Positions 24,229 through 33,657 of a stretch of DNA of 64,000 bases are shown piece by piece (position 1 is the stretch's first letter; each line of letters begins with the position of its first letter). The notes beneath the pieces were generated by a model that did not search any database, was not told the origin of the DNA, and worked only from the letters and a program-made list of their open reading frames with translations. Where the stretch lies: assembly GCF_014651615.1 (NCBI RefSeq), contig NZ_BMXF01000006.1, forward strand, positions 234,210-298,209, in the 5' to 3' direction. Source of the stretch: Persicitalea jodogahamensis (lineage in GTDB: Bacteria > Bacteroidota > Bacteroidia > Cytophagales > Spirosomataceae). A program made the translations under genes and the position numbers.

Positions 24229-24690
24229 ATGAAAAGAAGACCGATTCCGTGGAGGCCAGGGCGCTCCGCCCTAAGATTTTTGGCTCAGACAGGCTTTGGC
24301 CTGTCTGTAGTTGCACTGGTAATCCTCAATCAAGGATGCAAACCAAAGGAAATTGCCAGGCTAACCACAGTATATGGTAAGGTAACCGACCAAGCCGGGC
24401 AACCTGTGGATAGTGTGACCATACTTTTTGCCGGCCATAAAGGAGTAACTGGCGGGATTCCTATCGATGAGACCTTGACCGATTCAACCGGGGCATATGA
24501 ACTTGTAGTCGATGTGCCTAGGAAGTACTTGTATGCTAGTATAGTATCGTCATTAAACTTTGAACCACTTCGAAGTAAGTACAGCTCTCAAAATCGGTTG
24601 ATCTTCATGAATGATGTCCAGCAGGGTAGTTGCTGCACAGTAACTCTGGGAGGAAAGACCAAGTATGACTTCGTGTTGCTGCCAAAATAA
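24229..24690 (+). CDS. Lipoprotein with carboxypeptidase-regulatory-like domain
   Basis: From the ATG at 24229 (MKRRPIPWRPGRSALRFLAQ) the product has 153 residues. The leader ends VILNQGC, a lipoprotein signal. The mature part holds one CarboxypepD_reg-like beta-sandwich (VYGKVTDQAGQPVDSVTILF, then TDSTGAYELVVDV) and ends YDFVLLPK. Such domains occur on surface and periplasmic lipoproteins, often as a binding or linker unit; no enzyme is visible. The first ten codons are almost the same as those of the next gene (24799), which suggests that the two leaders come from a local duplication. An in-frame ATG at 24196 is less likely as start. Confidence 0.72.
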   Translation: MKRRPIPWRPGRSALRFLAQTGFGLSVVALVILNQGCKPKEIARLTTVYGKVTDQAGQPVDSVTILFAGHKGVTGGIPIDETLTDSTGAYELVVDVPRKYLYASIVSSLNFEPLRSKYSSQNRLIFMNDVQQGSCCTVTLGGKTKYDFVLLPK

Positions 24691-24730
24691 GCTTTCAAAA
24701 AACATCATAGTCGTAGCCTTGCGCAGAAGA

Positions 24731-24768
24731 CTGCGTCCTTCGAATGAATCAGTCTTTTGTAATGACCG
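24731..24768 (+). repeat. Local duplicated intergenic block, copy 1
   Basis: These 38 bp match 25457-25494 at about 30 positions, with a common end TTTGTAATGA. The block precedes the lipoprotein gene at 24799; the second copy follows a leader-only reading frame at 25373. Confidence 0.5.
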
Positions 24769-24798
24769 TACTTACTACCCTTTAATCCCTAAACTACT

Positions 24799-25359
24799 AT
24801 GAAGCGCAGACCGATTTCGTGGAGACTCTGGCTGTTGACCGCCCTGTGGTTGCTGATGGCTTGCTGCACTAAAGAGGATAAAGATCCCTTACCCAAAGCC
24901 ACGCAGGAAGGTAAGAATACCTTTGGCTGCAAAATCAATGGCAAGCCTTGGGTGCCAGAGAGAGGCGGAGTGCTCTTCTCATCTGTCAAGCCTATCGAAG
25001 GTGGATTTTACAGAGTTTTAACTACCCCAAGGAGCGTAGGCATATGGATTCGCACCAGGGATAATGATAAAAAGCGGGTACACGTTCACCTCGAGGACAT
25101 AGAGGTTGGAGAACACCTGCTTAACTTAGACACGCAAGTTATGCCTGTTACGATCCTAGCCAAGGATTACGGTATGTACCAAGTGGGCAACTTGATTCAC
25201 TCCACCTCCTCGCGCCACACGGGGCGTGTTACAATCACGAAGGCCGACACGCTCACCGGGATAATCTCCGGTACCTTCGAGTTCATAGCCGCCAGTTCTA
25301 CGGGGGACACCGTCAGGGTCACCGATGGTAGGTTTGACATAAATTCTATTACACTCTAA
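24799..25359 (+). CDS. Small lipoprotein, DUF6252-like
   Basis: 186 residues. The leader MKRRPISWRLWLLTALWLLMAC gives a lipoprotein (Cys22 or 23). The mature part begins KNTFGCKINGKPWVPERGGV, a pattern typical of DUF6252/DUF5025-type Bacteroidota lipoproteins, and continues in beta strands (VHVHLEDIEVGEHLLNLDTQ, GRVTITKADTLTGIISGTFE) ending DGRFDINSITL. These proteins are outer-membrane or periplasmic and have no known function. It lies about 110 bp behind the lipoprotein at 24229 with a similar leader and probably shares regulation. Confidence 0.8.
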   Translation: MKRRPISWRLWLLTALWLLMACCTKEDKDPLPKATQEGKNTFGCKINGKPWVPERGGVLFSSVKPIEGGFYRVLTTPRSVGIWIRTRDNDKKRVHVHLEDIEVGEHLLNLDTQVMPVTILAKDYGMYQVGNLIHSTSSRHTGRVTITKADTLTGIISGTFEFIAASSTGDTVRVTDGRFDINSITL

Positions 25360-25372
25360 TTCTGGATGACAA

Positions 25373-25450
25373 ATGAAAACTATCTACGGATTGGTCTTAT
25401 TTGTAGGGTTGGTGTGGTCGATAAGTTCACCGTTGGACGTGATCTTCTAG
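25373..25450 (+). CDS. Leader-only reading frame (25 residues), likely truncated third lipoprotein
   Basis: An ATG 11 bp past the stop at 25359 opens MKTIYGLVLFVGLVWSISSP and stops after 25 residues. It looks like a signal peptide with no mature part, and is followed by the second copy of the duplicated block (25457-25494). It could be a real small membrane peptide or the start of a deleted gene. I favour the latter. Confidence 0.3.
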   Translation: MKTIYGLVLFVGLVWSISSPLDVIF

Positions 25451-25456
25451 AGGGGA

Positions 25457-25494
25457 CTGCATTCTGCAAATGAAGCAGCCGTTTGTAATGATCG
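25457..25494 (+). repeat. Local duplicated intergenic block, copy 2
   Basis: Second copy of 24731-24768 (about 79 percent the same), located after the leader-only frame and before the convergent metalloprotease gene. Confidence 0.5.
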
Positions 25495-25537
25495 CCATCT
25501 TTTGGTTAACCTGCCCTGCTGATTGATTTATTGGCAT

Positions 25538-28500
25538 TTATTCCTGCCCCATCCGCAGTATCGTATTGGCTTCTTGCAAAATATTCCCCAGCAACTCGAC
25601 ACTTTTGGACTTTGCCCCATAATTCATCGGCAAATAAATCGTGTGCGGCGCACTGACGCGCACCAGATCGAGTACCGTCGGCACCGAACCGCAACTCCAA
25701 TTGGCGGGCGTGTCCCAGTAACCCGTGGCAAGTGTGGTATTGACTGTGCCTTCAGGGCATTTGGTCACATCGATTTGGGCAGTGCCGGAGGCGTTGCCCA
25801 GGCCGCAGTATGTTCCAAAGCCGGTGAGCGTGTAGGTTGTGGAGAGGTTGGGACTTTTGGGGATCAGTGTAGTAGCTCCTTGACCTTTATATTCGCTGCC
25901 GTCCGATAATTTGAAGAAGTAACTCAGTCCGGCGGGTGCGGTCAAGAGTAGGTTGGCGGTCTCTCCGGTGCGTATGGCGTAGTCGCCGCTGAGGGTGGCC
26001 GAAGTGGCTCCACTGCCGATTGTCACGGGCAGCGGATCGGTAGTGACGGTGCAGCCGTCGCCCTGGTAGGTGGCTGTGTAGCTACCCGACTCGTAGGCCG
26101 TTAACTTCGATCTGTACTGGTTTGCGAGGACGACCCCGTCCCTTTTCCAGACAAGGGGGATATTATAGTTTCCAACTTCTGGAAAAATCAGTTTAACCAC
26201 ATTACCGCTGCAAGTCGATAAAACACCTTGTTCAGCCGTGAGTTTAACGGTGCGGTCACTGGTAGTGGTAACGGTGATTGGATTTGAAAGTCCGGAATTT
26301 CCGTCTTTGGTGACCCGCAGCCGATACACCCCAGGTTCTTTTGGGTAGTAGTATGTACCTGTTGCCTGATCCGCCGGCAGATCGTTCCCGTCTTTTATCC
26401 ATCGGAAAGTCAAACCCACAGAATTCTCGTAATAGCGATCCTTGAAACGCAGGTACAAATAGGAAGACTGGTCATTACACGCGACATAAACGGTATCGTT
26501 TGACTCAATTTGGGGGGTGATCGTCGATCCAAAATTCGCTACGAACGGGTCGGATTCAATAACGCATTCGTTATAGCCTTTACGGACGGTGTACACTCCC
26601 GAACTGGAAACCGCCAGGTGGGTGTACAGATTATTTGTCAAGGGCTGCCCGTCCCTGAACCATTCGATGCCGACATTATTGATATTTTCAACGTACAGGT
26701 AGTGCGTAAGGCCATTCACAAATGATTTCGGCCCCGTAATTATTGGCTTCTCTTGCTTGCTCCCTTTTTTGAGGTCGATGCCGTTGCTCACTGACTGGCA
26801 GTTGCCTTGCGTAAGCCTGAGGCTGTAAATTCCTGCTGTCGAGGCTGTAAGGTAGGATTCAGTGGCATTTGGAATATTGCTCCCATTACGCAACCATTGG
26901 TACGAAAAACCTTGGTTGGGCTGGGTGGCAGTGGAGGCCAGGTCAGTTCTACTACAAATTGTGCTGTCACCGCTATTGATGATAATTCTATTTTCTAACA
27001 AAGTACCGAAATGAAGGCTAATACCATCCAGGGCGGATGAATTCACGCTGCATGACCCGTCGCGGGCAACGACTTTGTAGGTTCCCGTGGCGGTGGCGGA
27101 GAGCGTACGGGACGTTTCGCCAGGCAGCAGAACACCATCCCGATACCAGTCATAGGTAGCTGAATTACTGACGTAGCCCGCGTAAAGCATCACCGCTCTA
27201 CCTTCGCACTGGCTGCGCGGTGGGGAATAGCTGCCGTCCCAATCGCTCGTGAAATTATAGGCAGAAGTAGAGGGATAAACATTGGCAGTAGTGTAGGAGT
27301 TGATCGGACCGGGGCAGGTGGCTCCGGTAGCCGAATAGCGATAGCTTCCCCCGCTTCTATTGCTGGTCACAACAAAGGTACTTCCGGTAGCACCGGGAAT
27401 GGGGTTTCCATTATAGGTCCATTGAAAGTTATAGGCCGAAAGTTCGGAGTCGGGAACTGTGTGGGTAACTCCCTGAACGGTGAAGGTGAACTTAGCTTTG
27501 AGCGTAAGCGAAGAGGATGTACAGGGATAGAGATAAAGATTGGAGCCGGAGTTGGGAAAATTATTTCCGTCTGCCCCCACGATTAAAGCCGTGTATTGGC
27601 TAAGGTTTTTGACTTTGAAGCTGTCTGAGGTTCTACTGTTGCAGCCCGCCGCGACCTGTACACGGTAATCAGTACCGTTTTCCAATTTGTAATCGTCCCT
27701 TATGAAGCCGTTTCGATACTTCGGAAATTCAAAATTTGCCGGACTGGAAGTCGCATCGACATAGTAAACGATGTCCTCACCTTTCTGGATTAGCAGAGTG
27801 GGGCTACTGCTACCCGAATTGTTGTCGTAGCTGATTGCCACCGGAGTGCCGACACACACGTTGGCCGGCACCGACGAAAGGGCAATCTGATTGTTGGGAG
27901 TCGGAACGGCGTCCGAATTGCGCCAGTAACCCAAATAGTTTTCCAGGAAAAACCTCATCCGGGCGATTTGACCGGGCGAGAAGCGCCTCGCGTCGGTATT
28001 GTAAGCCATGTGATTTTTGACCAAATCAAGCCCAAAGGGTTCGTTAGTGCAGGGATTTGTGGCGTAAGCGGGTGTAAAGTAGTTCAGGTCATAGACCCGG
28101 TGAGGAGGAGTATCGGCTACCTGGTCTCCATTATTGAATGGGTTGCCGTTGGCCGGGCAAGCCACGTTGTCATTCGAGCAGCCCAGGCAAGAGTTATCAC
28201 CAGAAAAGGTATGGTCGAGAAAAAGAGAATGTCCCAGCTCGTGAGCAAGAAGACGCACTCCTTCCGGTTGATTGCCCTTATTCGGTAAGCCATACGTCGT
28301 TATGAACATATCGCCGCCATAGTAGGCATATCCCCCGGCACCCGTCATCATGTGGCTCACGTAGATATTGATGAACTTGTTTTGATAAGGGCCGAAGATA
28401 TCTTTGACCTGTTGCTGATTGCTCCCCCCGTAAATCACCCCTTTGTTTATAAAATCAGGCACGCTGGAAGCGTTCGCACGGTCGATGCCGGAGCAATTGG

Positions 28501-28885
28501 CCAGAACGAACTCAATGCGCGTGTCGTTGGCGTCGGCGTACTGTCCCCGCGCCCGGTAGATGTTGTTCAAAGCCGCCAGAGCTGCCTGAATCCTTCCCTC
28601 CGACAAATTAGACCCCTCGCCCACCGCCTCACCTAGGTGCGCAATGTGGAACATCACGGGCACGACCAGCACCGGGTCGTCGGCTGAAAGTCGCCCGTTT
28701 GCTTTGCTTTTTTTGCTATTGGCCTGCCATTGGGTGTTCATTTGCTGAAGTAGCTGCGGGTCGATGTTCTTTTCCAGAAAGGAACTCGTTACGCCGCAGC
28801 GCGGCAGGGAGTCGGGGGCGACAGGCGTTTGGGCGGCGGCTACTGTGGTGAAGCCAGCCAACAGGAAGAGCGAGAAGTATTTCAT
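25538..28885 (-). CDS. Secreted M43-like zinc metalloprotease with Ig-like repeats
   Basis: 1115 residues from the ATG at 28885 (MKYFSLFLLAGFTTVAAAQ, a signal peptide); an ATG nine codons upstream is unlikely. The catalytic domain (about 75-320) shows HELGHSLFLDH (H215, E216, H219, H225), close to the HExxHxxGxxH of the M43 pappalysin/cytophagalysin family but with Phe in place of Gly. DTPPHRVYDLN and a MAYNTDARRFSPGQIARMR Met-turn region follow as in M43. About eight Ig/PKD-like domains (about 330-1040; WYRDGVLLPGETSRT, WFRDGQPL, WKRDGVVL) lead to a C-terminal module (GYWDTPANWSCGSVPTVLD to RMGQE) shared with the next gene instead of a T9SS sorting domain. It probably follows the 28918-33657 gene in one operon, 32 bp apart. 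Confidence 0.88.
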   Translation of the reverse strand: MKYFSLFLLAGFTTVAAAQTPVAPDSLPRCGVTSSFLEKNIDPQLLQQMNTQWQANSKKSKANGRLSADDPVLVVPVMFHIAHLGEAVGEGSNLSEGRIQAALAALNNIYRARGQYADANDTRIEFVLANCSGIDRANASSVPDFINKGVIYGGSNQQQVKDIFGPYQNKFINIYVSHMMTGAGGYAYYGGDMFITTYGLPNKGNQPEGVRLLAHELGHSLFLDHTFSGDNSCLGCSNDNVACPANGNPFNNGDQVADTPPHRVYDLNYFTPAYATNPCTNEPFGLDLVKNHMAYNTDARRFSPGQIARMRFFLENYLGYWRNSDAVPTPNNQIALSSVPANVCVGTPVAISYDNNSGSSSPTLLIQKGEDIVYYVDATSSPANFEFPKYRNGFIRDDYKLENGTDYRVQVAAGCNSRTSDSFKVKNLSQYTALIVGADGNNFPNSGSNLYLYPCTSSSLTLKAKFTFTVQGVTHTVPDSELSAYNFQWTYNGNPIPGATGSTFVVTSNRSGGSYRYSATGATCPGPINSYTTANVYPSTSAYNFTSDWDGSYSPPRSQCEGRAVMLYAGYVSNSATYDWYRDGVLLPGETSRTLSATATGTYKVVARDGSCSVNSSALDGISLHFGTLLENRIIINSGDSTICSRTDLASTATQPNQGFSYQWLRNGSNIPNATESYLTASTAGIYSLRLTQGNCQSVSNGIDLKKGSKQEKPIITGPKSFVNGLTHYLYVENINNVGIEWFRDGQPLTNNLYTHLAVSSSGVYTVRKGYNECVIESDPFVANFGSTITPQIESNDTVYVACNDQSSYLYLRFKDRYYENSVGLTFRWIKDGNDLPADQATGTYYYPKEPGVYRLRVTKDGNSGLSNPITVTTTSDRTVKLTAEQGVLSTCSGNVVKLIFPEVGNYNIPLVWKRDGVVLANQYRSKLTAYESGSYTATYQGDGCTVTTDPLPVTIGSGATSATLSGDYAIRTGETANLLLTAPAGLSYFFKLSDGSEYKGQGATTLIPKSPNLSTTYTLTGFGTYCGLGNASGTAQIDVTKCPEGTVNTTLATGYWDTPANWSCGSVPTVLDLVRVSAPHTIYLPMNYGAKSKSVELLGNILQEANTILRMGQE

Positions 28886-28917
28886 GGAGAGGGTCAGTAA
28901 AGGTTTGTGCAAAGAAA

Positions 28918-31900
28918 TTAGTCCTGGCCCATTTGCAAGCCTGCGTTGGTATTGTACTGCAGTTGCCCGCGTAACTCTACGCTTTTGGCTTTGGCGGAGT
29001 AGCCGAAAGGTAGCGTGATAGTGTGACCATTATTGATGCGCACATCATCCAGAGCGGTAGGTACCGTACCGCAAGACCACACTACGGGCGTACGCCAGTC
29101 GCCGGAGGAGAGAGTACTCAATGGTTCTGCACTCTGTGGCTGAACCAGTATAGGGTTCGACGGGCAGGGAGCAGCAGCCGGATGGTAGGAAAGGATGCTA
29201 CCATCTACCCCTACCACCCAGCCGTGGGTCGCATTCGGGAAGGAGGCTCCGACTCCGCTGTTGTAGCTCACGGTATTGTTGTACGTATAGGTTCTTTTCC
29301 AAGTAGTGCCAGCGTCGTGGGTGACAAACACGTACTGATCGGTTAATACAAAGCCCGTGTTTTCATCGACAAATTTTACCATCCGGGGGACGAGGTAACT
29401 CGCGGAGTCGATCTTAAACGAATTCCAAGTTTGTCCGCCATCGGCGGTACGGTAGGCGATTTCTGAATTTTCCGCCACTACCCATCCCTTCGTGGGACTG
29501 ACAAACGATACCGATCTGCCGCGGAAGTTCGGCGTTATCGGTTGAGAAGTCCAGGAAGCTCCGCCGTCGTTGGTGGTGAGCAGTTGCTCACCACCCGAGA
29601 GCCAACCCTGGCTATTGCTTATGAAGGACATACCCGTAAGGGAGATGGGGATGGGTAGTTCCTGCTTTAGCCAGGTCAAGCCGCCGTCGTTGGTTTTGAA
29701 AAAATTGTTACTGTAGCCTATCCCCCAGCCCGTAGTAGTGCTGGTGAACAAAACTTGGGTGAGATACACATTGTCCGGTAGCTGCTGGCCTGTCCAGGTA
29801 ATCCCGCCATCGGTAGTGCGCAAAAACTGCTTGTTGCTCCCTACGATCCAGCCATGGGTCGTGTTGAAAAAGAAGATGTCATTACCTGAAAAGTAATTGC
29901 CGAATTCGAGTTTAGTGGTCTGCCAGTTCTTGCCACCATTGGTAGTTCGGAGCAGTAATCCTTCCCCAGCCGTAACAAAACCAAGGGTATCGTTGACGAA
30001 ATATACGTCACTATTACTGTTTTTGGATAAGGGGCTACCTGCCTCCTGCCAGGTTGTTGCAGCATCAGTCGTACGAGCAATCAGGCCCGCGTTGCCCACG
30101 AAAAGTGCTTCGGTAGGGCTTTTGGCAAAAATACGGTTCACGTTCGAGAACCCCAGTTCTCTTAAATTAGACTTTACTGCCCACGTTTGCCCCCCGTCAT
30201 TGGTCGTGATGATGTTGCGATAATTATAAGTATCACGAATCCAGCCATTTTGATTGTCCACAAACTGCACCTGATCGAAAGTACCACCGTTGAGCGGGGG
30301 AGAAACTTGCGCCTGCCAAGTTTCTCCCCCGTCGGCTGTGCTCAAGATCGTATTTTGGTCTCCCACGATCCAGCCGTGGGCAGCGTCGGTAAAATGAACA
30401 TCGCGGAGCACGATGTTCGAAGGATTGCTAAGGCCTGACTCGATCTTTCGCCAAGTCGTGCCGCCATCGGTCGTTTTCAAGATCAAATTCTGGTTGCCGA
30501 CCGCCACAGCTGTCGTTCCGCTTATGGCATATATATCCTGAACAGTACTACCCACCGAGTGCTGCAATACCCAGGTGCTTCCTCCATCGGTGGTATGGGC
30601 GATTGGGGAGTTTCCAAAATTACCGCTTACCCAGCCTTGATTGTCGTTGGCAAAAGCAACGCTGTAAATGTAAGCATTAGGTATCCCGCTTATTTTTTGA
30701 GACGACCAGGTGCTGCCGCCGTCAGTGGTCTTGATTAAGGAATTGGTAACAACCACCCAGCCTGTCGAAGGATTCAGCATCTGAATCCGCCGCAAAAGTC
30801 CAGTCGTTCCGCTAGGTAGCGTTTTCCAACTCGTTCCTCCATCTGTCGTTTTAAGAATAGTACCTAGCTTGCCTACGGCAAAACCTACCAAAGCGGAAGG
30901 AAACGCGATGTCGAGTAAGTCCGCGTTGGTGAACACCCCCGTCTGCGACGCCCAGGCCCCCGCTACGATTGCCTCGGCGGTGTAGGCGCCGGCACTCGGC
31001 GCTACAAAACCATTGGCTATTTGGCTGGATGTGTAGGAACGGTAGATGAATTGTCCGTCTTTCATCCAGTTGATGTCCATGCCTGGCCATACATTATCTG
31101 GAATAAGTGTAGTGCGGTGGCAACTCTCCAGAGAAGCTGTATCCAATCGAATCTTCGGAATCACCGCCACGCCCGTGAAGGTCGCACCTTTGCAGCCATT
31201 GCCTGCATCGCAAAAGGCGGTGTAAGTTGTGGAGGAATAAGGCGTAACGGTAATGGAAGAACCCATGCTGCCGTCGGACCAGCTCAGGGCGTCCGGGCAG
31301 CCAGTGGCAGCGAGGGTAATACTTTCGCCTTCGCAGAGCGCATTGTGCGTGGAGGCCGTGACCGTTGGGCCTGGCAAATTCTGCCGGATCGTGACGCTGG
31401 CGGCGCAGGTAGCCGTGGGGGCAGCGTAATGTATAATGCCGCCCTGCCCGTTGGTTACCCAGCCGTTGGCGGCATCGATCATGACGAGCTTCCCGAAGCT
31501 AATGCTGCTTGGCAGTACTTGCTGAGTCCAGGTTTGGCCGCCATCCGACGTTTTGAAGTAGAACATACCCCCGCTGGGGTTACGCCAACGCGTTAAGGCA
31601 ATGCCATGGTCGGCATCATAGAAACTGATGCTGTTGAAGGGCACAGCAACGCTGTACCCACCAACGATATTATCCGACCAGGTCAGGCCACCGTTGGTGG
31701 TTTTTCGGCACTTGGATCCCATGATCCAACCGACATTGCTGTCTTTGAAATATATCTTATCAATGTAATTATTTGCAAATTCCGTTCCGGCGTTCACATC
31801 TGTCCAAGTCAGTCCGCCGTTGATTGTTTTGGCTATCTTACCGTCGGCTCCACCTGCCCAACCGTTGGAAGCATCGACGAAGAACACTTTACTCACATTG

Positions 31901-33657
31901 AACCCCGGAGAGGACGCACTCCACGTACTTCCCCCATCTGTCGTGCGGTAAACGTCAGCGCTATTATATCCAACGATGGCCCAACCCATGCTACCGTTCA
32001 CGAACTGAATACTGGCAGCATCGCCGTTGGGGAGGTTGTAAATGGAATTCCACGAATTTCCTCCGTCGAGACTTTTGTAAATGGCCAAAGATGTACCATT
32101 GGTTCTTTTGGCGGCAGCATAGCCCGTACTTATGTCCACAAAGTCAACGTCATAGACATTTTTCAACGAAGTGTTCATCCACACTTTCCCGCCGTTGGTA
32201 GTTTTCATCAGAAAACCATTGCTATTGGCTGTCCAGCCCAAATTAGCATTCACGAAATCCATAGCCGGGACATTCCCGCTGTAGGTTTGGTCGGTTCCTA
32301 TGCCTTCGCCGCGCGTAATTTTCCAGGTGTAGCCCGAGGAGCCGGAGGAGCCGGTGAGTAGGCGGCCCAAATGACCCGCTACCCAGGCCCGGTTGGGACT
32401 ACGCATATAAACCGCCAGGGCACCGATTGGGGGAGCGTCGGTCAGAGTCCAGGAATTACCACCGTTGGTAGTTTTATAAATGCCGTTCCAGGCAAGCAGA
32501 ATGCCATTGTTTTCATCCGTGAAGAATACCCTGTTGAAATTGGTCGCCGCTGGAAAAGAACTGCTCAGAGAAGTCCAGTTATTGCCGCCGTCGGTAGTTC
32601 TATAAATCACATTGTTAATGCCGACGATCCAGCCCCTGGAAGAATCCAGGAAGAAAACGTCGGACAAACCATTACCGCTTCCGAAGTTCACGGTGTTCCA
32701 GGTCACGCCGCCATCCGTAGTTTTTCTTAGGTTAAAACCAGCCGCCCACCCATTGTTGTTATCGGTAAAATGCACGCCCCTCAATCCGAACATGCCGACA
32801 GGGTAGGGCTGCCAGCTCACGCCGCCATCGGTAGTGCGGAGAATACGATTGTCGTTATTATTGGCTATCCAGCCGTGATTCGGGTCTGTGAAAAAAATAT
32901 CGTTCAGTCCGTAGTAGGTTCCGCCTTGGTGCCATGCAGTCCAGGTGAGCCCTGCGTCGGTGGTTTTGAGGATTTGCCCATCCTGCCCGATAAGCCAGCC
33001 CGTGGTGCCATTGACAAAATGCACCGAAACGAAATTGTAGCTTTCATTGGCGGCGATTTTCTTCCACGTCTGCCCGCCGTCGGTCGTCCGCACGATCTTG
33101 CCATAATCTCCCACGGCTATGCCAATGAAATCGGTAGGGAAGAATATATCGTTGAAATCCTCACCATCGGGCAGCAGGTTCTGCCACGACCAGGCGGAGG
33201 TTGGGGTATCGGATTTAGCGGTGTAAGTACCGGGCTGGGTGGCGATGTAGGTACTGCTGCTTGCGCCGGGAATAGGTACCCCGTCCCGCTCCCAACGCAG
33301 ATTGCTGCCCGTAGGCACGCCAGTAACGCTGAGCGTAGCCTTATCGGTAATGCAACTGCCAACATCGGAGTTCAGTTGCAGTCCCGGCACTACGATGGGC
33401 GAGAGACTACCTGTGGTAATGCTATTGCCCACCGTGCAGGTGACGTAGTAGGTAGTCGTGACAGTGGGGCTGACTGTGATGCTAGCTGTGGTCGCGCCCG
33501 TGGACCATTTTATTGTGCCGCCGCAATTGGTAGTAGTGAGGGTAGCTGAACTACCCGTGCAGATGGTTTCGGGGCCGTCAACGGAGAATTGGGCCTGTGC
33601 ATTCTGAATGCCAAAACTGGCGAGTACAAAGCAGAGGATGGGTAGCAGGTGCTTCAT
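28918..33657 (-). CDS. Giant secreted protein with about 25 Ycf48/BNR-type repeats
   Basis: 1579 residues from the ATG at 33657 (MKHLLPILCFVLASFGIQNA; the ATG 19 codons upstream precedes a poor leader). A PKD-like domain (about 20-150) is followed by two arrays of Ycf48/BNR units marked by [KR]TTDGGxTW: about 12 copies, then a PKD-like insert (PGPTVTASTHNALCEGESIT, SDGSMGSSITVTPYSSTTYT), then about 13 copies. Each unit carries a (N)GWIVG-type strand, as in sialidase and Ycf48 propellers, so several beta-propellers are expected. No sialidase active-site set is recognised. The end (GDWRTPVVWSCGTVPTALDD to LQMGQD) equals the terminal module of the metalloprotease behind it. Surface location is inferred from the signal peptide and this module. 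Confidence 0.88.
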   Translation of the reverse strand: MKHLLPILCFVLASFGIQNAQAQFSVDGPETICTGSSATLTTTNCGGTIKWSTGATTASITVSPTVTTTYYVTCTVGNSITTGSLSPIVVPGLQLNSDVGSCITDKATLSVTGVPTGSNLRWERDGVPIPGASSSTYIATQPGTYTAKSDTPTSAWSWQNLLPDGEDFNDIFFPTDFIGIAVGDYGKIVRTTDGGQTWKKIAANESYNFVSVHFVNGTTGWLIGQDGQILKTTDAGLTWTAWHQGGTYYGLNDIFFTDPNHGWIANNNDNRILRTTDGGVSWQPYPVGMFGLRGVHFTDNNNGWAAGFNLRKTTDGGVTWNTVNFGSGNGLSDVFFLDSSRGWIVGINNVIYRTTDGGNNWTSLSSSFPAATNFNRVFFTDENNGILLAWNGIYKTTNGGNSWTLTDAPPIGALAVYMRSPNRAWVAGHLGRLLTGSSGSSGYTWKITRGEGIGTDQTYSGNVPAMDFVNANLGWTANSNGFLMKTTNGGKVWMNTSLKNVYDVDFVDISTGYAAAKRTNGTSLAIYKSLDGGNSWNSIYNLPNGDAASIQFVNGSMGWAIVGYNSADVYRTTDGGSTWSASSPGFNVSKVFFVDASNGWAGGADGKIAKTINGGLTWTDVNAGTEFANNYIDKIYFKDSNVGWIMGSKCRKTTNGGLTWSDNIVGGYSVAVPFNSISFYDADHGIALTRWRNPSGGMFYFKTSDGGQTWTQQVLPSSISFGKLVMIDAANGWVTNGQGGIIHYAAPTATCAASVTIRQNLPGPTVTASTHNALCEGESITLAATGCPDALSWSDGSMGSSITVTPYSSTTYTAFCDAGNGCKGATFTGVAVIPKIRLDTASLESCHRTTLIPDNVWPGMDINWMKDGQFIYRSYTSSQIANGFVAPSAGAYTAEAIVAGAWASQTGVFTNADLLDIAFPSALVGFAVGKLGTILKTTDGGTSWKTLPSGTTGLLRRIQMLNPSTGWVVVTNSLIKTTDGGSTWSSQKISGIPNAYIYSVAFANDNQGWVSGNFGNSPIAHTTDGGSTWVLQHSVGSTVQDIYAISGTTAVAVGNQNLILKTTDGGTTWRKIESGLSNPSNIVLRDVHFTDAAHGWIVGDQNTILSTADGGETWQAQVSPPLNGGTFDQVQFVDNQNGWIRDTYNYRNIITTNDGGQTWAVKSNLRELGFSNVNRIFAKSPTEALFVGNAGLIARTTDAATTWQEAGSPLSKNSNSDVYFVNDTLGFVTAGEGLLLRTTNGGKNWQTTKLEFGNYFSGNDIFFFNTTHGWIVGSNKQFLRTTDGGITWTGQQLPDNVYLTQVLFTSTTTGWGIGYSNNFFKTNDGGLTWLKQELPIPISLTGMSFISNSQGWLSGGEQLLTTNDGGASWTSQPITPNFRGRSVSFVSPTKGWVVAENSEIAYRTADGGQTWNSFKIDSASYLVPRMVKFVDENTGFVLTDQYVFVTHDAGTTWKRTYTYNNTVSYNSGVGASFPNATHGWVVGVDGSILSYHPAAAPCPSNPILVQPQSAEPLSTLSSGDWRTPVVWSCGTVPTALDDVRINNGHTITLPFGYSAKAKSVELRGQLQYNTNAGLQMGQD

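Noticed and set aside
29023..33549. Several long plus-strand frames
   Set aside because: They are antisense shadows of the repeat protein caused by its regular TTDGGxTW codons.
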